Shown here: one piece after another, positions 18,484 to 28,300 of the stretch
Layout: each line of letters starts with the position of its first letter
How positions within the stretch are numbered: position 1 is the stretch's first letter
Source of the DNA: an uncultured Lachnospiraceae bacterium
Lineage (GTDB): Bacteria > Bacillota > Clostridia > Lachnospirales > Lachnospiraceae
DNA: 64,000 nt
Direction of reading: 5' to 3'
Assembly (NCBI GenBank): GCA_900316395.1
Contig: ONCT01000003.1
Location: 1 to 64,000 of the forward strand
Made by a program: the position numbers and the translations under genes
Notes under the pieces: model-generated
Told to the model about the DNA's origin: nothing
What the model saw: only the letters and a program-made list of their open reading frames with translations
Database searches by the model: none

Positions 18484-19347
18484 TTACTCGTTAGAACGTT
18501 TTAATTTACGTTTTATGATATTAGACATCTTCTTTCGCTTGCCTTCGTTCTTGAATTCGCTAATACGAGACAAGGCATCTTTCTCGAATGCAGGGGTAGC
18601 TTCCATCATGGATTCAACCTCCTGCTCTAAGATTAATTCTTCTTCCTCATTATATTTTTTCGTCTTAGAGCTTAGACTGCCAGTCTTGGCTGTGATTTTG
18701 TCTTTGCTTTTTTCCAAACCTTTTTTGGCATCATTAATCTTAGATACAACGCTGCTTTCAATGTTGTCGTAGAGCTTCGACATTCTATAAGTGTATCTTG
18801 CTTCGAGTCTGTTGAAGTTGTGCTGGAAATTAGACAACGCAGATATGGTTAGGGCGAAGTCAATACCTAAGAGGAATATGAATAATAGTGACAGGCTTAC
18901 CATTAAGGCATCTGGAAAATACGCAACAATGCCCTCTACCCATGGAATAAGCCATTTTACAATTATTATGGCTGCAACACCAAAGCCTATTGATGCACTA
19001 AGACAAATACGACCGTTGATGTTGAGGAATTTCTTGCTATAATCCCACCATATTGCGTGGAAGATTTTCTCTAATACATAGCTTGTCGTATATTCTAGAA
19101 CAATACTTCCAAGATATCCAACAAGGAAGATAATGAATATATTTTTGTCGGCGAGAAATGGGATATTAAGGTCATAGAAAAGAAGGGTACCTATACAGGC
19201 GCCCACACCATAGATTGGGATAATAGGGCCGTAGAAAAAGCCCCTGTTTTGCCAACCATGCTTCTTAATAGATGAATATATTGATTCATATATAAATCCA
19301 AGAAAGCTATAGAAGAAAAAAATTACAACATATTTGCAGATTATCAT
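18484..19347 (-). CDS. CmpB-type putative ABC-transporter membrane protein (PF06541-like)
   Basis: The 287-residue protein's first 175 residues form five or so membrane helices. They carry the family's motifs: FYSFLGFIYESIYSS, NRGFFYGPIIPIYG, EYTTSYVLE and WWDYS followed by NINGRICL. The remaining about 110 residues are a charged, lysine/glutamate-rich cytoplasmic tail likely to be helical. The family is common in Firmicutes; its role is not established and no ATPase lies next to it here. AAAAGGAAC precedes the ATG. Confidence 0.85.
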   Translation of the reverse strand: MIICKYVVIFFFYSFLGFIYESIYSSIKKHGWQNRGFFYGPIIPIYGVGACIGTLLFYDLNIPFLADKNIFIIFLVGYLGSIVLEYTTSYVLEKIFHAIWWDYSKKFLNINGRICLSASIGFGVAAIIIVKWLIPWVEGIVAYFPDALMVSLSLLFIFLLGIDFALTISALSNFQHNFNRLEARYTYRMSKLYDNIESSVVSKINDAKKGLEKSKDKITAKTGSLSSKTKKYNEEEELILEQEVESMMEATPAFEKDALSRISEFKNEGKRKKMSNIIKRKLKRSNE

Positions 19348-19379
19348 TGTATGTTCCTTTTCTATTACTACTATTAATA

Positions 19380-19408
19380 ATTATCACATTTTGTAGAGAA
19401 AATAACAA
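19380..19408 (-). promoter_or_regulatory. Promoter of the CmpB-type gene
   Basis: On the minus strand, TTGTTA (19408-19403) and GATAAT (19385-19380) are spaced by 17 nt, about 33 nt upstream of the start codon. Confidence 0.5.
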
Positions 19409-19435
19409 GAAAAATAAAGACAAAATTGGTGTAAT

Positions 19436-19464
19436 TTGACCTTACAGGTGTGGTGGGGTACAAT
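19436..19464 (+). promoter_or_regulatory. Promoter of the yhaO/yhaN-like pair
   Basis: TTGACC (19436-19441) and TACAAT (19459-19464) with a 17-nt spacer lie about 35 nt before the ATG at 19500. Confidence 0.65.
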
Positions 19465-19499
19465 ATATGGATGAGTGTTGTAACATAAAGGAGACTTTA

Positions 19500-20594
19500 A
19501 TGAGAATTATACACTGTGCAGATTTGCATCTTGAATCTTCTCTTAAAAGCATATTGACGGGGGATAAGTTCAAGGAGAGAAGAGATGAGCTTCTACATAA
19601 TTTCGATAGATTAGTTGACTATGCCAATGATAATAGCGTGGATATTATTCTGGTGGCTGGAGACATATTTGACAATGGCAAAAGAAGAAAGACAGCCATA
19701 AGACATATTATTGATCTGGTCAAGGATAACCCTGATATTGATTTCGTATTTCTTAAGGGTAATCACGACACGGGTGGTGTGTTCGATGATGAATATGAGA
19801 TACCAGATAATGTGAAGCTCTTCGACCAGAAGAACTGGAAGAAATATGAATTCGGTGATGTGGTTATAAAGGGTGTGGAGCTTACCAAGGATAATTATAA
19901 GAATGTTGCATTAAGCCTTGTACTAGACCCTGGCAAATGTAACATAGTAACACTACATGCTGGTCTTGCTAATCATGAGGGCAATAAGGAGGCTTATGAA
20001 GTTAACCTTAATGACCTTAAGAATAAGAATATAGATTATCTTGCCCTTGGTCATATCCATAAGTATGAGAGGGAAGAGCTGGATGATAAAGGAATCTATG
20101 TCTATCCAGGCTGCCTTGAAGGTAGAGGATTTGACGAGGTTGGTCCTAAGGGATTTGTTCTATTAGATATTGGCGAAGATGGTAAGGTTGTAGATACGTT
20201 CGTACCATTTGCGAAAAGGGAAATCCACAGAGAAGAGGTCATGATAACACCTGAAGATACCATGCCTGATATTATTGGTAAGGTGGAGTCTGCTGTTAGT
20301 GGTATATCAGATAAAGACCTTGTTGAAATTATTCTTGTGGGTAAGACTAACATGGATGAGCTAGTCGATATTGATACATACAGAATCAAGAAGACGTTCG
20401 AAGACAGCTTCTATTTATTCAAGATAAAGGATAATACAACAGTAGATGTAGATTACGCAAGTTTTGCTAATGATAAGAGCCTCAAGGGAGAATTTATAAG
20501 GCTTCTTGAGAAGGAAGATCTTGAGGACGAGGACAAGTCAATCATTGTTGAACTTGGTATCAAAGCGCTTAAAGGGGAGCATTTGGATATATGA
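19500..20594 (+). CDS. Metallophosphoesterase, SbcD/YhaO-like DNA exonuclease subunit
   Basis: The 364-residue calcineurin-like phosphoesterase carries the metal-binding motifs in order: CADLHLESSLKS (residues 6-17), AGDIFDNGKRR (about 59-69), KGNHDTGG (about 90-97), TLHAGLANHE and ALGHIHKYE. These are the Mre11/SbcD nuclease family residues. The start at 19500 follows AAAGGAGA; the frame is open to 19467 but the family starts at MRIIHCADLHL. Its stop overlaps the start of the next ATPase gene (ATGA), so the two form an Mre11-Rad50-like complex. B. subtilis YhaO is the closest architecture I know. Confidence 0.88.
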   Translation: MRIIHCADLHLESSLKSILTGDKFKERRDELLHNFDRLVDYANDNSVDIILVAGDIFDNGKRRKTAIRHIIDLVKDNPDIDFVFLKGNHDTGGVFDDEYEIPDNVKLFDQKNWKKYEFGDVVIKGVELTKDNYKNVALSLVLDPGKCNIVTLHAGLANHEGNKEAYEVNLNDLKNKNIDYLALGHIHKYEREELDDKGIYVYPGCLEGRGFDEVGPKGFVLLDIGEDGKVVDTFVPFAKREIHREEVMITPEDTMPDIIGKVESAVSGISDKDLVEIILVGKTNMDELVDIDTYRIKKTFEDSFYLFKIKDNTTVDVDYASFANDKSLKGEFIRLLEKEDLEDEDKSIIVELGIKALKGEHLDI

Positions 20595-23260
20595 TGATAG
20601 TATCTTGTCATATTGCAGGATATGGCAAATTCAAAGATAAAAGAATAGATTTTAAAGAAGGTCTCAACGTGTTAACAGAGGATAACGGTTGGGGCAAGAG
20701 TACGTTATGCTCTTATATATTTTCCATGTTCTACGGCAATCCTGCCTCAACTAGTAGAAAAGAGTTAGGAGACAGGAAGAAGTATGCCCCATGGGACGGT
20801 GGCCCATACGGGGGAAGTATGGTATTCGAGGTAGATGGTAAGAGATATCGCGTAGAGAGAATGTTTGCTTCAAGGCAAAAGGATGACACATTTGAACTAT
20901 ACGACGAAGAGACTAATCTTATCTCAGAAGATTATAGTGAGAACCTTGGTGAAGAATTATTCGGTATAGACAGAGAATCCTTCACTAAGTCTGTTTATGT
21001 GCCACAAAGTAGTATTCATTCAGAGATGACGAGTGCTATTAATAGTAAGCTAGGGGATATTGTAACTCTGCAGGATGACATTAACAATTTTGACGTAGCT
21101 ATTAAACGAATCGAAACAGAGATTAGGGTATATAAGAAGAACAGTAAAGACGAAGGCATAAGAGGCAAGATTCTTAAGGTCCAGGATGAGATCAAAGAAT
21201 TAGCAGAGGATGTTGAGAAGCTAGACAGCTTCCTTGAGTCCCAGCAAATGTATGAAAAGCTTCTTGATGATAAGGAAGAAGCTATAGCCAAGCTAAGAAG
21301 CGAGAAGGAAGTATTAAAAGGTCAGATTACGAAGCAAAGTGAAAGAGACCAGCTTACAGGTGAATACAATAATATCAAGAAGACGTACAACGAAGAGAAG
21401 CTAAGGCTTGATGAGCTAGACGACTATTTTGCTAGTGGCGTACCTACAGAGGAAGAGACGGAAGAGATGTTCGGTCTTGTTCAGAAGGTAGATGTACTTC
21501 AAAGCAGGGCTGACGATATTAAGAAGAATATGCCAAGCGAAGAGAAGATAGAGCTTCTTAAGAAATTGTTTACAGAGCCTCTTGAAGAAGAAACTATTAA
21601 TGAGTGGAAAGAGCGCGCTAACAGATTGTCAGAGCTTCGTGTTCAGAAAGAGCATGCACAATTATCGGAAGATGATAAGAATGCCCTTGGGGAGCTTAAG
21701 TATTATTTTTCCAAGAAAAAGCCTACTAAGGAAGAGCTAGAAATAATTCGAAATGAGGCTGGAAATGTTAACAGGTTACAGGGAAGAATAGAAGAGACAA
21801 GAGAATACTTCGAGCAGCAACAGCATATATATGAGGAAGGCAAGAAGGAGAATTCCAATAATAACAAGCCTCTTATGATAATGCTATTTATAATTGGTAT
21901 AATAATATTCGTTGGTTCTGTTACAACCATAATTCTAGTTAACAATACCCTAGGATATATTGTCGGCTTTTCTGGAATGGCAATATCACTAGTTATGTTC
22001 GCAGTAAGTGTTCTTATTAACAGGAAGCGTAACAAGATATCGAAGGATTTGATAGACGAGCTTGAGAAGAATTATAATGAAGCGAAGGAGAAGTATGAGC
22101 AGACAAAGAGCGAGTATGATGCTTCTAATAACATTTGTAAGGAATTCCTATCAGATTATCTTGTAAATGCTAATGATACCCTGCAGCAGATGGTATCAGA
22201 CATAGAGCTTAAAGCAGAGAGATATGAGGCACTTCTTGCCAGTGAAGAGAAGGCTGTAGAGGCAGGAGGAAATGCCCTTGAGGAATTGAGCAGATTAGAG
22301 GTAGAGCTTTATACTGAGCTTATGCATTATCAGAACTGCTACGAGATGGAAGACTTGTATTCTTCTAATGCTGAGATGGAACTGATTCTTAAGATTAGTG
22401 AAGATAATAAGCTTTACATTACATATTTTAGCGATGATAAGGAAAGGTCAGAGATCATCGAACAAAGAGAAGTAATGATGAAGAAGATTGCTGCTTTCCT
22501 TAATAGATTTCCTTTCACAACAGGAGAAAATTTTGCGCAGAAGCTGGGCTTTGTATTAACTCAGAGAAGACAATACGAAGAGGTTGCTTCTAAGGTTGCA
22601 AAGCACGAAGAATATATTCAGGATTTTGAGAAGGATAACGAGGAATACACAGATGCTGCATCCGTAGAGGAGCTGCAGCATCAGCAGGAGGAATTAGATA
22701 AGAATATCGCATCTCTTATTGAGGAGATTAACGAGACTAGAAATCAGTTAAGAGATGTAAGAGAGATGATAGACAGTTGTCATGATAAGGCTAATCAGAT
22801 TACTGAGCTTAGAGAGAAAGAGCAAGAGTATAACAGAAATGTAGATTATCTAGAGAAGACAATTACTTATCTAACTAAGGCTAAGAATAATTTCCTATCA
22901 AAATATATGCGACCTATGCAAAGGGGAATGAGAAATTACTTAGAACGAATCAATGACAAGGATGGGGCTTTATCAAGTGACGCATTTCGTATTGATACAA
23001 ATCTTAATGTGTCAGTTGTATATGAAGGAAGCTCTAAGAGAGAAGAGTACCTTAGTGCAGGATATATTGATGTGGCATCTCTTTGTGCCAGATTCGCTCT
23101 AATTGATATTATGTACGATAACAAGAAGCCTATGGTTATATTAGATGACCCTCTAACTAATATGGATGAGTCTAAGATTGACATGGCACTTGATTTACTT
23201 AAGGATTTGTCTGAAGAAATACAGATATTGTATTTTACCTGTCACTCTTCAAGGGCATAA
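20591..23260 (+). CDS. SbcC/Rad50-like coiled-coil ATPase (YhaN-like, with central membrane hairpin)
   Basis: The 889-residue SMC/Rad50-type ATPase has Walker A NGWGKST at residues 32-38 and Walker B KPMVILDDP near 850, followed by a D-loop and a switch His in FTCHSS at the C-terminus. Between them are two long coiled-coil arms. Instead of a zinc hook, the middle (about 430-480) carries two strongly hydrophobic helices joined by a short turn, predicting a membrane anchor as in B. subtilis YhaN. It overlaps the nuclease gene by 4 nt. The likely role is nucleolytic processing of DNA ends or branched structures, tethered to the membrane. Confidence 0.85.
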   Translation: MMIVSCHIAGYGKFKDKRIDFKEGLNVLTEDNGWGKSTLCSYIFSMFYGNPASTSRKELGDRKKYAPWDGGPYGGSMVFEVDGKRYRVERMFASRQKDDTFELYDEETNLISEDYSENLGEELFGIDRESFTKSVYVPQSSIHSEMTSAINSKLGDIVTLQDDINNFDVAIKRIETEIRVYKKNSKDEGIRGKILKVQDEIKELAEDVEKLDSFLESQQMYEKLLDDKEEAIAKLRSEKEVLKGQITKQSERDQLTGEYNNIKKTYNEEKLRLDELDDYFASGVPTEEETEEMFGLVQKVDVLQSRADDIKKNMPSEEKIELLKKLFTEPLEEETINEWKERANRLSELRVQKEHAQLSEDDKNALGELKYYFSKKKPTKEELEIIRNEAGNVNRLQGRIEETREYFEQQQHIYEEGKKENSNNNKPLMIMLFIIGIIIFVGSVTTIILVNNTLGYIVGFSGMAISLVMFAVSVLINRKRNKISKDLIDELEKNYNEAKEKYEQTKSEYDASNNICKEFLSDYLVNANDTLQQMVSDIELKAERYEALLASEEKAVEAGGNALEELSRLEVELYTELMHYQNCYEMEDLYSSNAEMELILKISEDNKLYITYFSDDKERSEIIEQREVMMKKIAAFLNRFPFTTGENFAQKLGFVLTQRRQYEEVASKVAKHEEYIQDFEKDNEEYTDAASVEELQHQQEELDKNIASLIEEINETRNQLRDVREMIDSCHDKANQITELREKEQEYNRNVDYLEKTITYLTKAKNNFLSKYMRPMQRGMRNYLERINDKDGALSSDAFRIDTNLNVSVVYEGSSKREEYLSAGYIDVASLCARFALIDIMYDNKKPMVILDDPLTNMDESKIDMALDLLKDLSEEIQILYFTCHSSRA

Positions 23261-23301
23261 AAAGGGCGCTGTACTTATTAATTAATAATAATTACAACGC
23301 C
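23258..23301 (-). terminator. Terminator of the FliD-like gene
   Basis: On the minus strand, GGCGTTGTA pairs with TACAGCGCC (one mismatch) around an AT-rich loop and is followed by CTTTTT. The stop codon of the FliD-like gene lies in the hairpin. Confidence 0.6.
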
Positions 23302-24575
23302 TGATCTACTAACATTCCTGCATAAGCACTGCTTGCATATATTGCCGTAAAATTCTTACCCGGATTCTTGTATTCAACAAGCAGCTTATCTACATATTTC
23401 ATAGGGTTAATAGAGGTCTTATCAGCTGCATTAGACAGGGCATGCTTGAAGGTGTTAAGAGTCTTGAACACGTCACTTCTATTAGCTCCTGTAACGCCAC
23501 TTTGGATGGCCTCTCTATCCATTTCAAGGAAACCATTATCCGCAATACTAATTCCAATATCAGATAGCTGATTGCTTAGGGAACGACCTATTGCTGTCAT
23601 CTCATTGAAGTATGAGTTGTTATGGTTGTTAGAGTAATCAGCTCCAATTCTAACCATGTTGTTGTATGCTTTAATAAGGTCTCCCACACTATCTGCAAGT
23701 GCCTCTGTATTAGTCTTGAATCCCACATTAACCTGCTGTCCATTAGAAGGCCTGTGAAGTGTTACCTCGAAGGCTTTATTAATGGTAAATGTGTTAGACA
23801 TAGACGAATGCTCAGTATCGTTCAATGTAAATGAAGAATTGCGAGCAGGACTGGTGGTGTGGTTAATACCAAGTCTGTTAATCTCTGACCAGGATGTGCT
23901 ACTCTCGATAGAGAACAATTCATCAGTACCTTCAGGAAGTCCTGTATTCTTAGAGGTTAGCTGTAGAGCACTCTGGTCTCTGCCGTTACTAATAACCTCT
24001 GCCTTAAGTCCTACATCTGAAGAATTTACAAGTCTTGCAATTTTTTTCTGAATATCTATGTTATTATCGCCGATATTAACGTTGAACTGGAATTCAAACG
24101 AATTACTAGTTGTGTTAAGGTCGAAGGAATAATGTCCTTCCTCAAAGTCATATCCATTGGAATTAAGGAAGTTACCAGTGTTAATCTGTGGTGTTGCAAG
24201 AGCCTCAACAGACATATTAAAGCTTGTGCTTGTCTGTGTGTTCTCGTCACCAACATAGCTTACACTAACTAAGTCATCATTAGAGGAAGCAGCTACTTTC
24301 TTATCAAGGAGAGATTCCATATCGTCGCCGTTAGATGACACCTCTGCAATGATGTTCTTAGCAGCTCTGGCGTTCTCCTTAAGATCAATGGCAAAACGAG
24401 TAAGGTCCCCGTCGTCCATATTAATCTTATACAGAGGAGACTCCTTGTTAGTTTTAAGCATATTATTATATGCAGCTCTTAATTCACTTTTCTTGTGGAT
24501 ATCATACTTAGAACCATTACCTCTAGGGTTATAGGTTGACAGATAATAATTGTATGCAGCATCAATCCTTGCCAT
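23292..24575 (-). CDS. FliD-like flagellar hook-associated / filament-cap protein
   Basis: The 427-residue secreted-type protein lacks a signal peptide or membrane helix, as expected for flagellar axial proteins. It is rich in Asn, Ser and Thr. The C-terminal third matches the FliD C-terminus in style: DSVGDLIKAYNNMVRIG, then GRSLSNQLSDIGIS and NGFLEMDREAI. The middle has FNMSVEALATPQ, reminiscent of FliD's conserved N-terminal strand. The extreme N-terminus (about 1-110) is unlike standard FliD. No other flagellar structural gene is nearby. AAAGGAGG precedes the ATG. It may be a paralogous cap rather than the main FliD. Confidence 0.65.
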   Translation of the reverse strand: MARIDAAYNYYLSTYNPRGNGSKYDIHKKSELRAAYNNMLKTNKESPLYKINMDDGDLTRFAIDLKENARAAKNIIAEVSSNGDDMESLLDKKVAASSNDDLVSVSYVGDENTQTSTSFNMSVEALATPQINTGNFLNSNGYDFEEGHYSFDLNTTSNSFEFQFNVNIGDNNIDIQKKIARLVNSSDVGLKAEVISNGRDQSALQLTSKNTGLPEGTDELFSIESSTSWSEINRLGINHTTSPARNSSFTLNDTEHSSMSNTFTINKAFEVTLHRPSNGQQVNVGFKTNTEALADSVGDLIKAYNNMVRIGADYSNNHNNSYFNEMTAIGRSLSNQLSDIGISIADNGFLEMDREAIQSGVTGANRSDVFKTLNTFKHALSNAADKTSINPMKYVDKLLVEYKNPGKNFTAIYASSAYAGMLVDQAL

Positions 24576-24666
24576 AAGACGTCCCCTCCTTTCTTCCGTG
24601 AAATAATGCTTAGTAAAAATCCTTTCTTACCTGCACCGGGGTATAAAAGTCCATTTATTCGCTTAT

Positions 24667-24695
24667 AGTATACCAAAAATCAAGGGTTTTGTCAT
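24667..24695 (-). promoter_or_regulatory. Promoter of the FliD-like gene
   Basis: On the minus strand, ATGACA (24695-24690) and TATACT (24672-24667) have a 17-nt spacer. This is a sigma-A-type promoter; I did not find a sigma-28 (TAAA/GCCGATAA) motif in the spacer region. Confidence 0.55.
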
Positions 24696-24705
24696 CTACT
24701 AGATA

Positions 24706-24734
24706 TTGAAAATTCGCGTAATAAAAGGTAATAT
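24706..24734 (+). promoter_or_regulatory. Promoter of pth-mfd
   Basis: TTGAAA (24706-24711) and TAATAT (24729-24734) with a 17-nt spacer lie 38 nt before the pth start codon. Confidence 0.4.
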
Positions 24735-24771
24735 GTAGTATGCTGATTAAATAACGAAGAGGTATAGGAAA

Positions 24772-25359
24772 ATGTACGTAATAACAGGGCTTGGAAATCC
24801 AACATTAAAGTATTCAAAAACAAGGCATAATGTGGGCTTTGATACTATAGATGTTCTTGCAAAAAAATATGGAATTAAGGTCAAAAAAAAGCAGTTCAAG
24901 GCACTAACAGGTGAGGGCTTTATTGGTGGTGAAAAAGTCATCCTTGTTAAGCCTATGACTTACATGAATAATAGTGGAGAGTCAGTAAGTGAGATTGTTA
25001 AGTATTATAAGATTGACCCTGATATGGAGCTTATAATTATATCAGATGATCTTAATTTGGATGTGGGGGTACTTCGAATAAGAGCAAAGGGAAGTGCAGG
25101 AGGTCACAATGGCCTTAAAAGCATTATTAAGTGTGTGGGCACTGAAAGCTTTGACAGAGTTAGAATTGGTGTTGGCAAAGTACCAGCAGGAACAGATGTA
25201 ATAACTCACGTACTAACACGTTTTAGCAGAGCTGACAGGGCCATTGTTAAGGAAAGCTTTGAGGTTGCGGCTGATGCAATCGTAAGTATTATAAGTGATG
25301 GAATAGACAAGACCATGAGTAAGTACAATGGTCCAATTGAACAGATTAGGAATAATTAG
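24772..25359 (+). CDS. pth: Peptidyl-tRNA hydrolase
   Basis: Hydrolyses peptidyl-tRNAs released from stalled ribosomes. The 195-residue protein shows family motifs: GLGNPTLKY at the N-terminus, catalytic His19 in KTRHNVGFDT, KPMTYMNNSGE near residue 64, and the DDLNLDVG and GSAGGHNGLKSI blocks. Length is normal. Ribosome binding site GAGGTATAGG. As in many Firmicutes, mfd follows directly (21 nt gap). Confidence 0.97.
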   Translation: MYVITGLGNPTLKYSKTRHNVGFDTIDVLAKKYGIKVKKKQFKALTGEGFIGGEKVILVKPMTYMNNSGESVSEIVKYYKIDPDMELIIISDDLNLDVGVLRIRAKGSAGGHNGLKSIIKCVGTESFDRVRIGVGKVPAGTDVITHVLTRFSRADRAIVKESFEVAADAIVSIISDGIDKTMSKYNGPIEQIRNN

Positions 25360-25380
25360 AATTATAGTCAAGGGTAAGTA

Positions 25381-28300
25381 ATGAAAGCGTTAGAAGAGCC
25401 ATTTGACAATTTAATAGAGTTAGCAGAGCTTAAGAAGGCGCTAAGTGGAAGCGTTGCAACATACGAATTGTCTGGCTGTATTGAGCCTGTTAAGCCGGCT
25501 ATTATTAATGGCATGTCACAGGGCAGGACTATTGTGGTTGCCAGAGACGATGTGAGAGCAAGGCAGTTATATAATAGCTTTCAGGCTTACGGTGACAAGG
25601 GGGTATTCTTTCCTGGTAAGGATGTAATGTTTTATCAGGCTGACATTCGTGGAAATGCTCTTACGAAGGAAAGAATTAATGCTATTAAAGAAATACTTAA
25701 TAGAGAAGAGGTTACTGTATTTCTTAGCGTGGATGGTCTCATTAACTGTTTGCCTGCAAAGGAAGTATTTAGCAGTAACTCTCTTAGTGCCAAGGTGGGA
25801 GACAGTGTTGATTTAGACAAGTGGATTAAGACACTTCTAAGCCTTGGATATGACAATGTATCAAGCGTTGATCATCCCGGGGAATTTACAGTGCGTGGAG
25901 GAATTCTTGATGTATTTCCTCTCACATCTGATATGCCATTTAGAGTGGAGCTATTTGGAGATGAAGTTGACTCTATTAGAAAATTCTCTGTGGAGAGTCA
26001 GACATCTGTTGAGAAGGTTGACAGGATAGATATAGACCCAGCCAGTGAGGTGGTTCTTACAGAGGATGACATCTACGAAGGAATACGTCTTATGGAGGAG
26101 GATGCTGATAAGCTATATAACAAGCTTAGAGAAGAATCCAAAATCGTAGAGGCGTCCAGAATACAAAAATCAACAGAGCAGATAATTGATGAAATAAGAG
26201 GTGGATGGGGAATGCAGGAATTAGAATCGCATTTGCCATACTTTGTAGACAAGACATATTCCATTCTAGATTACTTCGAAGATGCCCTTGTTATATTCGA
26301 TGATGCCCGTAATTTCGAGGAAGAATTAATAGTTAGAGAAAGTGAATTCTTAGATAGTATGACGCGTCGTCTCGAGAAGGGATATTTGCTGCCTAGACAG
26401 TTAGAGATGATGAAGACTTCTAAGGAAATTATGACTAAGCTTAAGAAGTTCCATAGACTGGTTCTATCTGTTCTCGATACAAGAATTGCCAATATAACAA
26501 TTAAGAAGAATTATTATATTAATGCAACTTCAATTACAAGCTATGGCGGAAGCTTTGAGAAGCTTGTAGAAGACTTGGAAAAATATAAGAAAAAGAGTAC
26601 AAGAGTTGTCATAACCTCTGCTTCAAGGACAAAGGCTAAGAGACTTGCCAAGGATTTATTTGATAGAGAGTTGAACGCATATTACAGCGAGAATAAGGAC
26701 AAGGAAGTATTAGAAGGGGAAGTACTAGTTACAGTAGGTGAGATTGAGAAGGGCTATACTTTTCCTGACATTAACTATGTGCTTATTACTGAAAATGATA
26801 TATTCGGCTCTAAGGCTGCAGTAAAGAAAAGACGCAGAAAAAAATTCAAGGGAGAGCGCTTCAACTCCCTTCAGGAATTAAAAAATGGAGATTATGTAGT
26901 TCACGAGAATCATGGTGTTGGAATATATCGTGGAATTGAGAAAATCGAAGTCGAAGGTGTAATGAAAGACTATATTAAGATAGAGTATGCCAAGGGAGGC
27001 AATCTATTTATTCTTGCATCTTCATTTGACATGATTCAAAAGTATGGCGGAGCCGATTCTAAGAAGCCTAAGCTAAATACACTCGGTACAGCTGCATGGT
27101 CAAGGACTAAGCAAAGCGTAGAAAATGCAGTAGGTGAAGTGGCAAAGGAATTAGTTGAGCTATACGCACTTCGTCAGCAGGATAAGGGCTATGTATATAG
27201 CAAGGACACCTTATGGCAGACGGAGTTCGAGGAGACATTTCCTTATGAGGAGACAAAGGGACAACAGGAAGCAATTGAAGCCATGAAGGCCGATATGGAA
27301 AGTCCTAAGATTATGGACCGACTTATTTGTGGAGACGTTGGATACGGCAAGACGGAAATCGCAATTCGTGGAGCCTTCAAGGCTGTTCAGGATAACAAAC
27401 AGGTGGTAATGCTATGTCCAACGACAATACTAGCGCAGCAGCATTATAATACATTTATCCAGAGGATGGAGAACTATCCTGTCAACATAGAGCTGCTCTG
27501 CAGATTTCGCACGCCTGCCCAGCAAAAGCAGACAATAGAAGGTCTAAAAAGCGGCAAGGTAGACATTGTGATTGGAACCCACAGAGTCTTGTCTAAGGAT
27601 GTGTCCTTTCATGACTTGGGGCTTCTTATAATTGATGAGGAGCAAAGGTTCGGAGTTGCCCATAAGGAGAAGATTAAGACCCTTAAGAAGAATATAGACG
27701 TTATAAGTCTTACTGCTACACCAATTCCAAGAACCCTTCATATGAGTCTGGCAGGAATAAGGGACATGAGTGTTCTCGAGGAAGCCCCTGTAGACAGAAT
27801 GCCTATTCAGACATTTGTATTTGAATACAACGAAGAGATGGTAAGGGATGCCATCCTAAGGGAAATGCACCGCGGTGGTCAGGTCTATTATGTGTATAAC
27901 AGAGTTAACACAATAATGGAAATGACTAATAAGATTAAGGAACTTGTTCCTGAGGCAAATGTGGAATACGCCCATGGCAGAATGAGCGAGTCTCGCCTTG
28001 AAGAGATAATGAGTGATTTTGTTAATGGTGAGATAGACGTGCTTATATCAACAACTATTATTGAGATAGGTCTGGATATTCCTAATGTCAATACTATGAT
28101 TATTCATGATGCCGAGAGACTGGGACTATCGCAGTTATATCAGCTAAGAGGCAGAATTGGAAGAAGTAACAGAATGGCCTATGCCTTCTTCATGTATAAG
28201 AAGGACAAGATTCTTAAGGAAGAAGCGGAGAAGCGACTGGCGGCTATTAAGGAGTTTTCTGATCTTGGAAGTGGCTTCAAGATTGCATTAAGAGACTTAG

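Noticed and set aside
24576-24771. Sigma-28 promoter for the FliD-like gene
   Set aside because: No TAAA-N15-GCCGATAA-like sequence on the minus strand; a standard sigma-A pair fits instead.
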